Origin: Dendrocalamus latiflorus
Taxonomy: Eukaryota; Streptophyta; Magnoliopsida; Poales; Poaceae
Direction: 5' to 3'
Assembly (NCBI GenBank): GCA_017311315.1
Contig: CM029660.1
Span: forward strand, 30,823,410-30,887,409
Length of the DNA stretch: 64,000 nucleotides
The notes below the pieces were generated by a model, which worked only from the letters and a program-made list of their open reading frames with translations, was not told where the DNA came from and did no database searches. The position numbers and the translations under genes are program-made. How positions within the stretch are numbered: position 1 is the first letter of the stretch; each line of letters opens with the position of its first letter. This document shows positions 35,683 through 48,500 of the stretch, one piece after another.

Positions 35683-38600
35683 TTATTTATTTCCTTTAAA
35701 AATTAGCCCTTCGTCATGATCAATGCATACGTAACTAGTTTCGTCACGTTGTTCGTCGTCGACCCTTATGCCATTTCCAAAAGGAGGTAACTCGTCAAAC
35801 TGATTGTATTCCTCCTCGTCCACTACATTCTCCACTCCGACAATTCTCCTTTTTCCATGAAGAACTACATGGCGTTTCTTATTTGCCGGGTCGGTTACAT
35901 AGAAAACTTGAACAACTTGATTGGCGAGTACGAATGGTTCGTCTTTGTACCCGACACGTTGGAGGTCCACGGTCGTGACACCATACTTGTCAACCTTCAC
36001 CTGTGGGAGATGCACCCAACGGCAGCGAAATAAGGGGATCTTGAAAACCACATAGTCGAGCTCTCAAATCTCTTCTATGAAGCCATAGTACGAGTTTCTC
36101 GACCCATCGGTACTGAACGCATCTATGCGGACACCGCTGTTCTGGTTAGTGCTCTTTACATCCTGAGACTACGTATAGAATGTGTACCCATTTATGTCAT
36201 ATCCTTGCCATGTCACAACTGTAAATGTCGGCCCTTTTGCCAACCATGTCAGCGTCTCACTTGGCGAGCTCCTAGCGATTTGCTCCTTCAACCATTGGTT
36301 GAACCGACGATTGTATTGCCTCATGATCCAAACATCCGGCCGCTCCGGATTCCGTTGCCGAAGCACATCCTTGTGCTGGTCCACATAAGGCGCCACTTCA
36401 GTCATGTGTTGCAACACCGTGAAATGAGCCTGAGTATATGTGTCCATATCTAGAGTGATTGCTTTCCTTCCTATAGTTCCGAGACCCTTCAGCCTCCCCT
36501 CATGACGAGATTGAGGGACACCTACCAGTTGAATCTGAGCCATATAATCGACACAAAACTCAATGACCTCTTAGCTTGCATAACCTTCGACGATGCTGCC
36601 CTCCGGCCGAGAACGATTCCGTACGTAGGACTTGAGAATTCCCATGAACCTCTCAAATGGGCACATGCTACGTAGGAATACAGGCCCGCATATTTTTATC
36701 TCCTACACAACGTGAACAATGAGATGGACCATGATATCGAAAAACGAAGGAGGGAAATACATTTCAAGGTGACATAGAGTCATCACCACCTCGTCCTACA
36801 GAGCATCTAGTCCTTCGGGATCGATGACCTTCTGAGCAATTGTGTTAAAGAAATAACATAGCCTCATGATTGTCTCTTGGACTTTGATCGGCAAAATATT
36901 TCTAATTGCAATAGGGAGCATCTATGTCATCAGCACATGACAATCATGAGACTTCATGCCATTTAACTTCAAATCTTGCAGCGAAACAAGTTTCTTCACG
37001 TTGCTGGAGTAACCAGACGGAACTTTGACACCATGCAAGCACTGGCACAGTTCTGTTTTCTCAGCCTTGGACAAAGTGTAACACGCAAGGGGAAGGTACG
37101 TTCATCCATTATGAGTGCATGTCGGTGCTAACTCAGGCCTGATGTCCATGTCAGCCAAGTCAAGTCGTGCGTTGACGTCGTCCTTTGTTTTATCATGAAT
37201 GTTCATTCTTCTTCTATGTGTTCTTCTCATGAGCCTTCAATTTACGTCCCTTTCCGATGACAACATCTAAATCCTTAACCATATCATAAACCTCGTGTCC
37301 CCTTAAATGCCTTGGAGCTGAACCGTCTTCCTTCTCTCCATCAAATTGTTTCTTCATCTTGCGGTATGGGTGAGCCCTCCGAAGGAACCGGCGGTGACGC
37401 ATGTAGACGATTTTGCGTGAGTGGTTCAGCCACACACTCTCGGTACCATCTAAACAGTGAGTACAAGCTTTGGCACCTTTTGTACTATGGCCTGATAGGT
37501 TACCAAGGGCAGGATAATTATTTATGGTGCAGAACAATAAGGAGCGCAGAGTGAAGTTCTCTCGTTTGTATGCATCCCATACCTGTACCCCTTCGTTCCA
37601 CAGTACTTTTAGATCTTCCACCAACGGTGCTAGGAACACATCAATATTATTGCCAGCTTGTTTTGGCCCTTGGATAAGTGTTGACAGCAAAATACACTTT
37701 CGCTTCATACACAACCAAGGAGGAAGGTTATAGATGCAGAGAGTCACGGACCATGTGCTATGTCGGCTGCTCATACTACTGAAAGGATTCATTCCATCTG
37801 TACTCAGTCCAAACCTTATATTCCTTGGTTCTGCACCGAAGTCTGCAAAAACTCCTATCGATGTTTCTCCACTGCGCGAAATCAGCAAGGTGTCTTAGCA
37901 TTCCATCCTTCTTGCGCTCCTCCGAGTGCCAACGCAGCAGTTTTGTCTCCTTTGGATTTGCAAAACACCTTTTCAAACGAGGAATTATAGGAAAATACCA
38001 AGCCACCTTAGCAGGAGGTCCTTTCTTCGCCTCTGTTCCCTCGCCATTATCTGATTGATTGTTACGTTTGTATCGGGATGCGTTGCACACCGGACATACA
38101 TGCATGTTTGCATACTCTTTACGGTAGAGGATACAGTCATTCGGACATGCATGTATTCTTTCTACTTCCATTCCCAACGGACAAAGAACCTTCTTGGCTT
38201 TATACGTGGTTTTAGGCAACACATTTCCCTCCGGAAGCATGTCCGCTAAAAGACCTAGCAGCGCCGTGAAACTCTTGTCGGACCAACCGTTGTTTGCCTT
38301 CAATTTCAACAGTTCAAGCACGGTCGACAACCTCGTGTACTTGCAGCACGTGAACAAAGGTTTCTCCGAGTCCTCCATCAAGCCCCGGAATTTAACATAC
38401 TCTCTCTCATCATAGTTCTCTTCTACATCGCGAAGCATCTGATCCAGATTATCATCGTGCAACCTATCAGAATCCGAACGATAATCGACATCATTCGGCG
38501 GCATGTCATTCACTTCACCGGTGATGTCATCCGGCGGCATGTCATTCACTTCACCGGCGATGTCATCTGGCGGCATATAATCATTCACTTCGCCATGACT

Positions 38601-38810
38601 GGTCCAACACGTATAATCCTTTTTGAAACCCCTCCGAATCAAGTGTGCTTCAATTTGCCATCGGTTCTTAAACATCTTTAAATTCTCGCAGTCAGTGCAT
38701 GGACAGTACATATATTCCACCCCCTTATTCAACATATCCTCCTCGGCGGCTCTTATAAAAGCAGACACGCCATTAATGTACTCTTCACTCACACGGCTTG
38801 CGACATACAT
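35683..38810 (-). pseudogene. CACTA TNP2-type transposase, decayed
   Basis: From 38810 the protein begins with a transposase-associated domain (EEYINGVSAFIRAAEED, CPCTDCENLKMF). A TNP2 catalytic region follows (PKTTYKAKKVLCPLGMEV, HACPNDCILYRKEY, then CPVCNASRYKR). The frame shifts near 37850, where it continues as GAEPRNIRFGLSTDGMNPF and on to 37214. Further down come DUF4218-like (LKLNGMKSHDCHVLMT; FPPSFFDIMVHLIVHVV) and DUF4216-like blocks (36051-35683, VFYVTDPANKKRHVVL). At least six in-frame stops lie between 37214 and 36051, most of them TAG where CAG is expected, so the enzyme is dead. Homologous TNP2 proteins cut the element ends. Confidence 0.85.
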
Positions 38811-39239
38811 CCAGCTTCGGTCCTATGTTACGTACATATATAACAACTTAGTATTAAAAATTAGATTAACTAATTATTACTACATATATACCGGCCACAT
38901 TTATTATATTGAGGCTTAACTTACTAGATCAATTCATATTATAAACACAACAGCTATTATATAACCAACAATTTTGCAAATTAACCATCTTCAATAACAC
39001 TCATGGATTACTTAGACCTAAATTGTAATGCAATTAAAGAAAAAATAAATTTTATTACTAACCATATCTAGAGCAACCAGAAAAGTATGAATCTTCAAAG
39101 CTCAATCTCTGCCTCTTCCCAGCAAATTAACTGGCCTGAAATCGCCTAGCTTCCTCCTGAGTGAAAAAGTGCGCAGCAGTGGCTAGATCTGGATCGAAAT
39201 GAAGACAGATGCGGTCTGAGCAGCGCAATAAATGCCTAG

Positions 39240-39480
39240 TGCCATTATCACAAACAGTTTTTAATTAAAAACCGTCTGTGATAACCAGCTTATCACAGAC
39301 GGTTTTTTATTAAAAATCGTCTGTGATAATCTGGGATTATCACAGACGGTTCTTAATGCAGACCGACCGTCTGTGATACTCCTTTTCCCGCCACAAATAC
39401 CACAGATGGCCTCCAAATTACAACCATCTGTAATAGTGTACATCACAGACGGTTTCACAAAATCGTCTGTGATTTGGCGT
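39240..39480. repeat. subterminal palindrome array of CACTA 1, right
   Basis: Four hairpin units of the CACAGACGGTTTT type precede the right terminus and mirror the left array. One unit has lost symmetry (CACAAACAG), others differ by single bases. Confidence 0.85.
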
Positions 39481-39509
39481 CTACTATTAGGCTTTCTGTA
39501 GTAGTGATA

Positions 39510-40740
39510 ATACAAAAGCACAGGATCGTAGAGAAGAATGAAGTGGAGGCACAGGATCCGCACTAACACAAGTTTTACACACTTACACACGTTTTTCAAA
39601 GCATTTACAAGACTCAACCCACTAACTCTTTAGTGATTGATCCGTGTGTCAATTTCAGCTCTTCTTGATCTAAATCACTTCTCCGTTGCACCTCTCCACA
39701 TCATGGTTTTTATCAAAGCACCAACCTAATATTTGTCCAACTACTAAAATACCCATGGCGAAGCTTCAGGGTAGCTTCCTTTGACTCTATCTTCACTTTC
39801 ATGTCAAAACACCACCACATGCTTTGACACACAACCCGTAGTGTCCAATGATTAACCATTAGGTCTTCACGCATTCAAACTACCCTGAACTATCTCTACG
39901 TACATCGGTCTTGTCACTTGGTGCAGCACATGTACTAACTCACATCTTCACGATCCTTGTTGTCTGTAGGGTTCCTGCTTAAGCCATGTAGCCTCACCCG
40001 AACTTATACGACCGCTCCAGACCTCAACTCCCTAGCCTAGTCCCGGTCTATTGCCATTAACTGCTAATGTTCTTTAAGCCACATGCACATCCAAAGATCT
40101 AGCAACTATATCGAGCACAAGTTCCATACACTTACTCACGATAGTCAAAACTATGTATCATACAACACAACACAAACCCACATAGCTCCTAAGCCATGAT
40201 TTGACCTCAAACTAACTCAGTGTAAGTCATCTTGTTCTCTGGCCGTAGCCACTAGTCTGACCGCTCTCCCTAGGCCAGTCGGACCGCCCTGATCAAACCT
40301 TCAGCCATTGACTGATCTGACTTGCCAACTGGTTGACCGCATTTTCAATGCCGGTCACACCGGCCACTCACATCCGGTTGGACTGTACACAACATCCAAT
40401 CGGACCACAATGAACCAAACTCCAAAACATGCTCTCAGGAAAAAAAGAAGCCGCCAACTAGAAATCAATCATACCACCCCTAGCACTCAGACCGCCGCAC
40501 AACATCCGGCCATACCGAGCCATCGGTTAGACCACCACTTATAGGCCGGTTTGACCACTTCCTCCGAACTATCTGACTGGTCCCCAACCAGTCCGACTGA
40601 GCACACAAACTGCAACTTTGAAATCTAAATTTCCTGAAACTTTGTGAAATTCAAATTCAACTCAACCAAAGTACCAATTGTTGATCACAACATATATTAG
40701 ACCATGTACATAGTTTCTCACATTCAATAGTGGTTCCAAA
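39510..40740. mobile_element. unclassified retroelement-like sequence hosting the CACTA insertion (right part)
   Basis: It continues the sequence left of the CACTA element. It is rich in CCGGTC...GACCGG-like repeats (40250-40560), a pattern typical of some grass Copia-type LTRs. No protein is recognised. Confidence 0.35.
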
Positions 40741-41399
40741 CAAATGAGTAAGAGCATATGTATAGCATTTACATATTTGTAGTCTATCATTCAATAGTTT
40801 GTATCAAAAAATTGTTGAATTTGGTAGTCATGCATGCTCGACTTCGCCAGAGGTGCCACCTCCCATCTGCTCGTCCTCACCGGGGAAGAAGAAGTCCGCT
40901 CGTCCTCACCGGAGAAGAAAAAGAAGGTAGGGCAATGCACAAATCTTAAAGTGGATCCAAATGTTAGATATTTGATTGAAACCCCCACCAAAAATATGCT
41001 ACAAATATATAGCATGTAATATTGTTTTTTATTTGTATATCGATTTCTTTTATTCATAGGCTGCAAAATAGCTGAACTAGATGTTGGGATGAGGGTAGGC
41101 TACACTAGCACAGATTAAAATTTTCTACTGCATAAACCAGGAAGCCATGCGAGTAAGAGATTATAGATTATTACCACTATATGTGCAGTGCAGTGAAAGT
41201 AGAGTTGAAGTAGTCGGTCCAACAAAGAGCATGTCGGTGTAATGAAAGTAGTCGTTCGTCCTTTGGCCAACTGTCTCATCCTCATGATCGTCTCGATTAG
41301 CACCGCAGTTGCAGCAGTACCTCTATCGAAGTCCACATGTCCAGGGATGGAAGGCCATGCATCGGTGTGCTAGCACCAGTGCGCACGTCAGGATTATGA
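40741..41399. other. no recognisable gene
   Basis: It contains a short duplicated GCTCGTCCTCACCGG motif (40870-40910) and nothing else I can name. Confidence 0.3.
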
Positions 41400-42521
41400 G
41401 AGGTGGAGGCTAGGGTTTCGATGGATTTCTTTTGGATACCTCCCTTAGCCCCCCCCCCCCTACACACACACCCCTCCCTTTATGTAGCCTCCGATTGGAT
41501 TCTTATCCGATACAATCAGATATCGTATTCAACTCAGAAAGTCTCAGGCTAGATATTTATCCAATACGAGTAGAGATTATATCCCATCCAGAGTCTAACA
41601 TCCAGACCCTTATCGTTCCGATCCATTAAGTATGTAACCCTGTAGGTTCATGTATATTTGGCCATGAGAGAAAAACTCATTTTCGGTTCATAAGTCAATA
41701 ATGGTCCCTAATAGGACATAAGGACTCCCAAATATGCATAAAGATCATATTGGATTAACCTATATAGTGCTTACATACCGATCCCTTTACCTCATGATAC
41801 CAGATCGAACTTAAGATACGAAATGTACCATTCTATGATAGCTCGATCCTTGACTCGAATTGTAGTGGATTACTTAGTTGTGATTGACTTCTCAACCACA
41901 TTTGGTATAGCCATACACTTCCTTAATCCAACCACATCGAAGGGTCCAGAAATATCTTTCCTGTTATATTAGAGGGGCAAATTCTATTTTGCTCGTTCAC
42001 ATTCCTCATGTTTCATAGTAAATTTGAAAGATACCTTCATGACCACTCAGTTGTGGAATAGTGTTTGGCAACTCTTAAGTAAACTATTACACATGTAGAA
42101 AACCGTGACGATCTTATATCTAAGGATCCTACATACACTATATATGAGACCAACTGATGACACTTAAGAATATAATAATTCCCGCAGCATCTCATTGTAG
42201 GTCAATCCAACACAATGTTCTTTAACATGTGTCTATATTATTGACTTGATATCCCCATATATATGATCTGTGAAACATGATCATCAATCAATGCATGTGT
42301 TGATTTGTAAATCATAATTGTCCTACTTAATGATATAATATCAGAGATAATTTAGAATAACACCAAAATATAAATAAAGAGTTCCACGAATAAATCAAAT
42401 ATTTGTTGATCAATATAAAGAATATTTATTTAAAGGATAAAATAACGTGTTATTCAAAAGATCATAAATATAGAAGTAATACAATCATCTCCATAGCTGT
42501 TTCTAGGGCATATCACTAACA
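41400..42521 (-). mobile_element. Copia-type LTR in reverse orientation
   Basis: On the minus strand it would start TGTTAGTGATATGCCCTAGA at 42521, close to the TGTTGGAAATATGCCCTAGA start of Angela-type Copia LTRs, and continues with AT-rich sequence of similar type. A poly-C plus (CA) tract lies at 41449-41471. The other end and target duplication were not found, so the extent is approximate. Confidence 0.45.
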
Positions 42522-42560
42522 CTGGCATGTTGTAAATTGTGTTTTAAAAGACTACACCTC

Positions 42561-45500
42561 CTATTCGGTGATCGGCTCAGTAAGTTTCCGTCCCCATGGC
42601 ATGTCTTCGCAAGCCCGGACATGAGGCACCATATTCCCGGTGTCGATAATTTTATCTATTTCTTTCCTCGTGCACTCGAAGTTGGGCGGACCGTGAGAGC
42701 ACGGCTCCATGGACATGGCCCTTTTGCACGGCGGGTTGGGCACCTTCTGGTTCTCCGGCTTGATCATGATGTATGGCGTGAGCCCGCCAAGCCCGTTCCC
42801 GACGTACCCGAACGTCGACCAGCCGCTGGTGACGATTTTGTCGGTCAAGCTCAGCAGGTACATCTCGGCCAACGCTTTCATGTCGTGCATGCTCCGGAAG
42901 AAATGCTGGTGCTCCTCATGGCTAGGCTGGTGCACGCTCACCACCTCACCGTTGGCGCTCGCCGACCGCCAGTACATCTCCCTGATGTTGTCGTGGTACC
43001 ACCCGTTCAAGCCAGTCATCAGGACAGCCTTGGACCGCGCGCCGGCCGTCGGCAGCGGGGGTGCTCCTCCTCCCGTGCTCGCCACCCCCGGCAGCAGATG
43101 CTCCTGCGACGTGCACGCCAGGATCTGATCCAAGATGTGCTGGAACGGTGTGTCACCGTCAAAGACCCTGATCTGAATGCCCAACCTCTCGTCTGCGTTC
43201 TTGAGGTAAGAATTGTAGAACCTCGTGACCATGCCCCAGACATCATTCGTCGGGTGGAAAAGATAGCGCGAGAGGATGTAGAACACCGAATCCTTCAGGG
43301 GAAACATCCGGTCGAGCTCCTCTTGGTACACCGGATTCAGGAAGAGCCCCGGCGCGATGTAGTTGTCCGTCCTCATGACCACCCACTGCACCCGGTGGAG
43401 GAACTGCCGGTGGTCGTCGCAGTACACCAGCTTGTTCGCCGGAGACGCGGCGTGGTCGAGGTGCATGTACACGAAGCGGAGCTCCGACACCGACACCGAC
43501 ACGGTCCTGTTGTTCAGCATCACGTTCCCGTAGCTCTCCAGCGCGTCCTCGCCCAGGTCCCTGAAGTTCTCGAGCGGGAAGTCGAGAGGCAGCAGCCACG
43601 TCGTCCCCGGGAACGGCTCGCAGAAGAGGTCGCCCAGGGTCGTGCCCCGATCGACAAGCAGCACGCGGTCGGTGAGCATGGCGTAGAGGAAGGCCGAGGC
43701 GATGGCGAGTACCCGGTTGCCGAGGCCTCGGTAAGATATCACCACGAGGTAGCCGCAGCCGTCGACGGTGCCGACATCTTTTTGCCCGGATTTTAGCCGC
43801 TCTGACGCTCTTCTGTATGGTTCGGTGCCTGGGCCGCACCGCCGTTGCAACGCCTCCTGCTTCCGCAGCCGCCTGATGAGATACGGCGTTGGCGGGCGTG
43901 TCATGTTCTTGCGGTAGTACACGGATTGGTACCGGCTGGCGCAGGATTGTTCGTCGAATCCTGGAAGGAGCAGGCCGCCGAGAAGTACGTCTTCCTTGGA
44001 CTCTGCAAGTGAGACGGGGCAGTTAGCTAGGCAGAGTAACACAAGCCCACTGCCCACGAGATAACATGCATGTTTTGAGTGGAGGTAAGCTTTTAGGAGC
44101 ATGTTCAAGGCTAAGAACCTTTTCGAAGGTTGCGACCTGCAATCCTTGGGCTGCATAGAACAATACAGCCCCAAACGTAGGTAAAAAGGACCCTGTAAAA
44201 GGCGAAATGGCCCAAGTAGTCTAGGGTATATCTGTTTGGATCGTAGGTTTAAGTATAAGTTCTTTTTTTTTTTTTTGATCATAAGGAAGATGGCACGCAC
44301 ACTATATGCACACACACATCCATAGGAGTACTCCCCACTAAAGCGCATATCTGATTAACCTAAATTGTTCTAATCTAGACCTACTAAAATAACTTGTAGA
44401 TAGTTCTCTTTTTGTCTAATTAATGTAAGAATTTCTAGATTCGCATAAGCTCCTTTTTAACATTGGTTTAATAAAATATAATATGCCATATAGATGCATT
44501 TTAACACGTAAGATGATTTAAAGAAGATCCTCATAAGATTATTTCCCCACACATGCATAAACAACACCTCTCACTGAGCAAACACATCACACTGAAGGGA
44601 GCCAAGAACTAAGAGCATCTCCAGCAGATGCTTTAAAAGTGCCTCGTGCTTTAAAATCTGAGAATATAAGAGCATCTCCAAGAGATACTCTATATGGCTC
44701 TTAATATTTAAATTTTAGAGTTGAAGGGTAAAGAGTAGCTCCAACAGATTCCCAAATAGACTCCCAAAAATAGAACACACCCAAAAAATGGGCTCTCGCT
44801 CTCTACTTATAGAGGATGATCTAGACTCCCAATACTGTTTTTCTGGTTTAGGGAATCTGTTGGAGAGAATGATTATTTTGGGACCTTATATCGTGATTAG
44901 GATCTGTAAAAAGAGATTTAGGGTGTGAATTTATTGGGCATCTCTTGGAGATGCTCTAAAGCATAGGATTACTCCAGCAGATGCTTTAAAACGGGCTCGT
45001 GCTGTAAAAAATTTTAGAGATCCTGTAAATCACAACGTCGGTGTTTTATTTTTGGAGCACCAGGCCCGTGCTGTATCGCGTGCTGTATATCCTTTTCCCC
45101 GTGGCGCGAAAGCTTTTTCCCTTCCCGGGCGAGTTCCCGATCCATCAACGCATCGCTGCAGCCGGCGGCTTGCGCGGCGCGGTGGTCGGCGCCCTACCTC
45201 CGCGGCTCCGCCGAACGCGCCGCCCTTCATCCGCCCAACGCTGCTCGACGCACCCCCATATCCTGAGCCAGATTCGTCGGCCCGTCCGGCAATCCGCCCA
45301 ACGCCGTGCTCGACGCGGCCCCCTGTCCCGACCCTCATCGCCGCGATTTCGACGCCCAGCCCGGCCGGCCGCCCTGCTCGACGGTCGATTCATCGTCCTG
45401 CTCCTCGCCACCACATGCCCGACACCATGGCAGCTGCAGCCCCGACAGGTGACAGCATCCATGGCGACGTAACGACTGCCCGACCCAGCACCTCACGGCC

Positions 45501-48500
45501 ACCACGTGCAGCTCCTCCAAAGAAGAGAAAGATGAAGCCCTCGATGACACAGCAGCCCCCTGCACCTGTCAAGAGAAGGCCAGCAGCTTCATCCGTCCCC
45601 AGCTCGGCCCATGGTTCAACAATGGTGGACGACCACAACATGCTCGGTGAAATGCCTGAGAGGTGAAGGTTTCGGCTATACTTTTTTCCTTGTCTGAATT
45701 GTCATTTCTTTTTGTTTTTGATCATTGTGATTAAGTCATTGCCGAGTATTTTGACTGAATATACGCTTTTTGATTATAGCCCGAACTCATTCATGAACTT
45801 AATGACCGATGATGTCGGTATTGAGGACATCAACCTCACAAATGATACTCCGCTTGAGGTCACTCCCCTGGTGAAGAAGAAAAAATCAAGGTCAGGAAAC
45901 TACACAACTGCAGAGGATGAGGGTTTGGTGTTGGCATGGGAAAATGTGAGCCTTGATCCGGTTACGGGAACCGATCAAGATGCACTAACCTATTGGGATC
46001 GCATTGCCGAGTACTACAACCGCACCGTCAAGTCCAGCTCTATGCGCACAACAAAATCACTCCAGCAACGTTGGTGCAGCATCCAAGAGTGTTGCAATCG
46101 GTGGGCGGGTTGCATGGATCAGGTTGCGGACAATCAGCCAAGTGGAACCACAATTCAAGACCAAGTAAGTAATATCGCTGCACAACAATTGAGTCCAGCT
46201 GCTTGTTTATCAATGATTTTTTTAATCATGATTGCACATATTGATAGGTTCCCATAGCTCAAGAGTTGTACAAGCAGAAAGAAAAGAAGAAGCACAAGCC
46301 TTTTGTGATGCTACATTGCTGGCAACTCCTCAAGGATAATGAGAAGTGGCGGACAAGGAACAATGAGCCTGTACCTAAGCAGTTGAAGTACGTCTTGCAA
46401 TTCATCATATACTGCCTTGGAGGAAGAAGAAGATGACGATTTAGATGATGAAGAAGGAGGAAGCCCAACTACAAATTTAAGGCCTCCAGGAAGAAAGCAA
46501 GAGAAGAATCGACTCAAGAAACAACCTGAAGGGGCTATGTATGTGGAGGTCATAGAGAAGATGATGGAGACAAAGAAAGAATTGGAGGCTGAAAAGAAGA
46601 TAGACAAGGAGGAGAAATGGCTAAAGCTCAAGGCCATTGAGGAGCGAAAGGTGGCTATGGAAGAAGAAAGGTTGAGGATCAAGAAAGGGGCAGAAGAGAG
46701 GTTGCAAAAGGAGCAAGATCAGAAGATTATGTTTATGGACACAAGCAGCCTTGATCCACAACAAATGGCATATATAGAAACACTCCGATCACAAATCCTT
46801 GCATCTGTGATGAATTCAAGATTGAATAGTGATTTCAGCTTCAACGGAGGGAGTGGTGGCAGCATGTGATGTTCTATGTCATGTTAAAAAATGCGATGCT
46901 CTCTGTTACATGTTTTATGCTCTACATTTGTTGGTACTGGGCCATGTGATGCTCTATGTCCTTTTGAACCTATATTTTTGGTACTGGACCATGTTATGTT
47001 CTGGTTTTTTGATGCTCTACATTTATTTCTGATTGAAATGCTTTCTGGGTTTATTTCTGAAGATTATGTTTATGCATGAAAATTTGACAAGAATGCTTTA
47101 ATACAACTAAACACTTGTGATCCACTGAAAACATAGACTGAAGAGTCCACTGAAATACGACTGAACACAGCCGTCTGGCCCAGAACAGCGTTTCTGGCCC
47201 AAAGAGCTCCGGCGCCTGGCGAGCGCCGCGCACGTACGGCGCGCTGCTCAACGTCGCCCCCTTCCTGCACCTGGCTGCCGCTCGTGTCTGCTGGCCCCAT
47301 CAGTCGCGCCATGCCCGCCAGCCCCTCGCGTCGTGCCTGCCTGTCGTGCCTTGTCCACTGCCCGCCATCCACATCGCGTCGTGTCTGCCTGTCGTGCCTT
47401 GTCCACTGCCCTCCTCTCCGCCGTGCTAGCTTCTGCGTCGTGGCTGACGCACGACGCCCTGCCCTCCTCAACGCCGTGCTTGCCAACTGCCCACTAGGTG
47501 TTCGGTTAATTGCCAACAAGATGAGCTCAGCACTAGCTCGCATGTTTTTCGAAGATTCCAGCTCCAACGATGATTGTGAGATGGTAGCTGCCGCAACGCT
47601 AGCAGACCTCGCAAGCAACAAGCGTCGGAAACATGGAGGCTCTGTGCAAGGGCGTCGGGTGGTGCATCGAGACAAGATTGCAGGCAATGAGAAGGTGATT
47701 GCTCTGTATTTTGCTCCGAATCCGGTGTTCGATGTAGCTACTTTCAGGAGACGGTTCTGGATGTCGCAGCCCCTCTTCCTGCGCATCGCCAATGTGGTTG
47801 AAGCCCATGATTCATGGTTCAAACAGAAACGCAACGCGGCAGGAGACCTTGGACATAGTGCTGTAAAAAAGGTGACAGCAGCTTTGCGAATGCTCACTTA
47901 TGGTTGTCCAGGTGATACTCTTGACGAGACATGGGACATAGGAGAGAGCACTGTAATATTGAGCTTGCGGAAATTTGTGAAAGCGGTGATTGAAATATTT
48001 GGAGAGGAATACTTGAGAGCTCCGAATGCCGAGGACACAGAGAGACTTCTCCAAGCACATGCAGCCAGAGGGTTTCCAGGAATGCTTGGATCAATTGATT
48101 GCATGCAGTGGAAGTGGAAGAATTGTCCAATAGCATGGCATGGCCAATTCAAAGGTCACTGCCATGATCCAACAATCATTCTTGAAGCCGTAGCATCGCA
48201 TGACCTTTGGATTTGGCATTTATTCTTTGGGGTGCCAGGCTCACACAATGATATCAATGTGCTCCAAAGGTCTCCTCTTTTTAAAAGGCTAGCTGCCGGT
48301 GAAACTCCTCCAGTGAACTTTGAGATCAATGGCCATCAGTACACAATGCCATATTACCTTGCTGATGGTATATATCCTTCATGGTCCACATTTGTGAAGA
48401 CAATTTCGAAACCTCAAGGTAACAAAATAGTGCACTTTGCCAAATCCCAAGAAGCAATCAGGAAGGATGTTGAGCGCGCTTTTGGGGTCTTGCAAGCTCG

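Larger units (their letters stand above)
30672..39506 (-). mobile_element. CACTA (En/Spm) transposon, 8.8 kb, with ATA target duplication
   Basis: The termini are CACTACTACAGAAA at 30672 and its exact reverse complement at 39493-39506, flanked by the 3-bp target duplication ATA (30669-30671 and 39507-39509). Both subterminal regions carry arrays of CACAGACGGTTTT palindromes. Two genes lie on the minus strand: a TNP2-type transposase (38810-35683) and an En/Spm-type protein with a Ulp1 domain (34248-31400). The termini are perfect, but the transposase has stops and a frameshift, so the copy is probably non-autonomous today. Confidence 0.95.

Noticed and set aside
42537..43839. Long open frames on the plus strand and in another minus frame over fucosyltransferase exon 2
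   Set aside because: They are shadows of a GC-rich real exon; their translations resemble no protein family.
44003..44348. Extended N-terminus of the fucosyltransferase read straight through from 44348 or 44156
   Set aside because: A strong splice acceptor lies at 44003, exon 1 with membrane anchor is found at 49969-49729, and the pseudogene shows the same two-exon layout. The extra sequence is intron.
46389..46418. An intron with GTACGT donor joining the two parts of Harbinger ORF1
   Set aside because: It would be only about 30 bases, too short for a plant intron; a frameshift is more likely.
47284..47520. Longer start for the Harbinger transposase at 47284
   Set aside because: The leader is Cys/Ser/Arg-rich from a local repeat and unlike the family; the ATG at 47521 gives the expected N-terminus.
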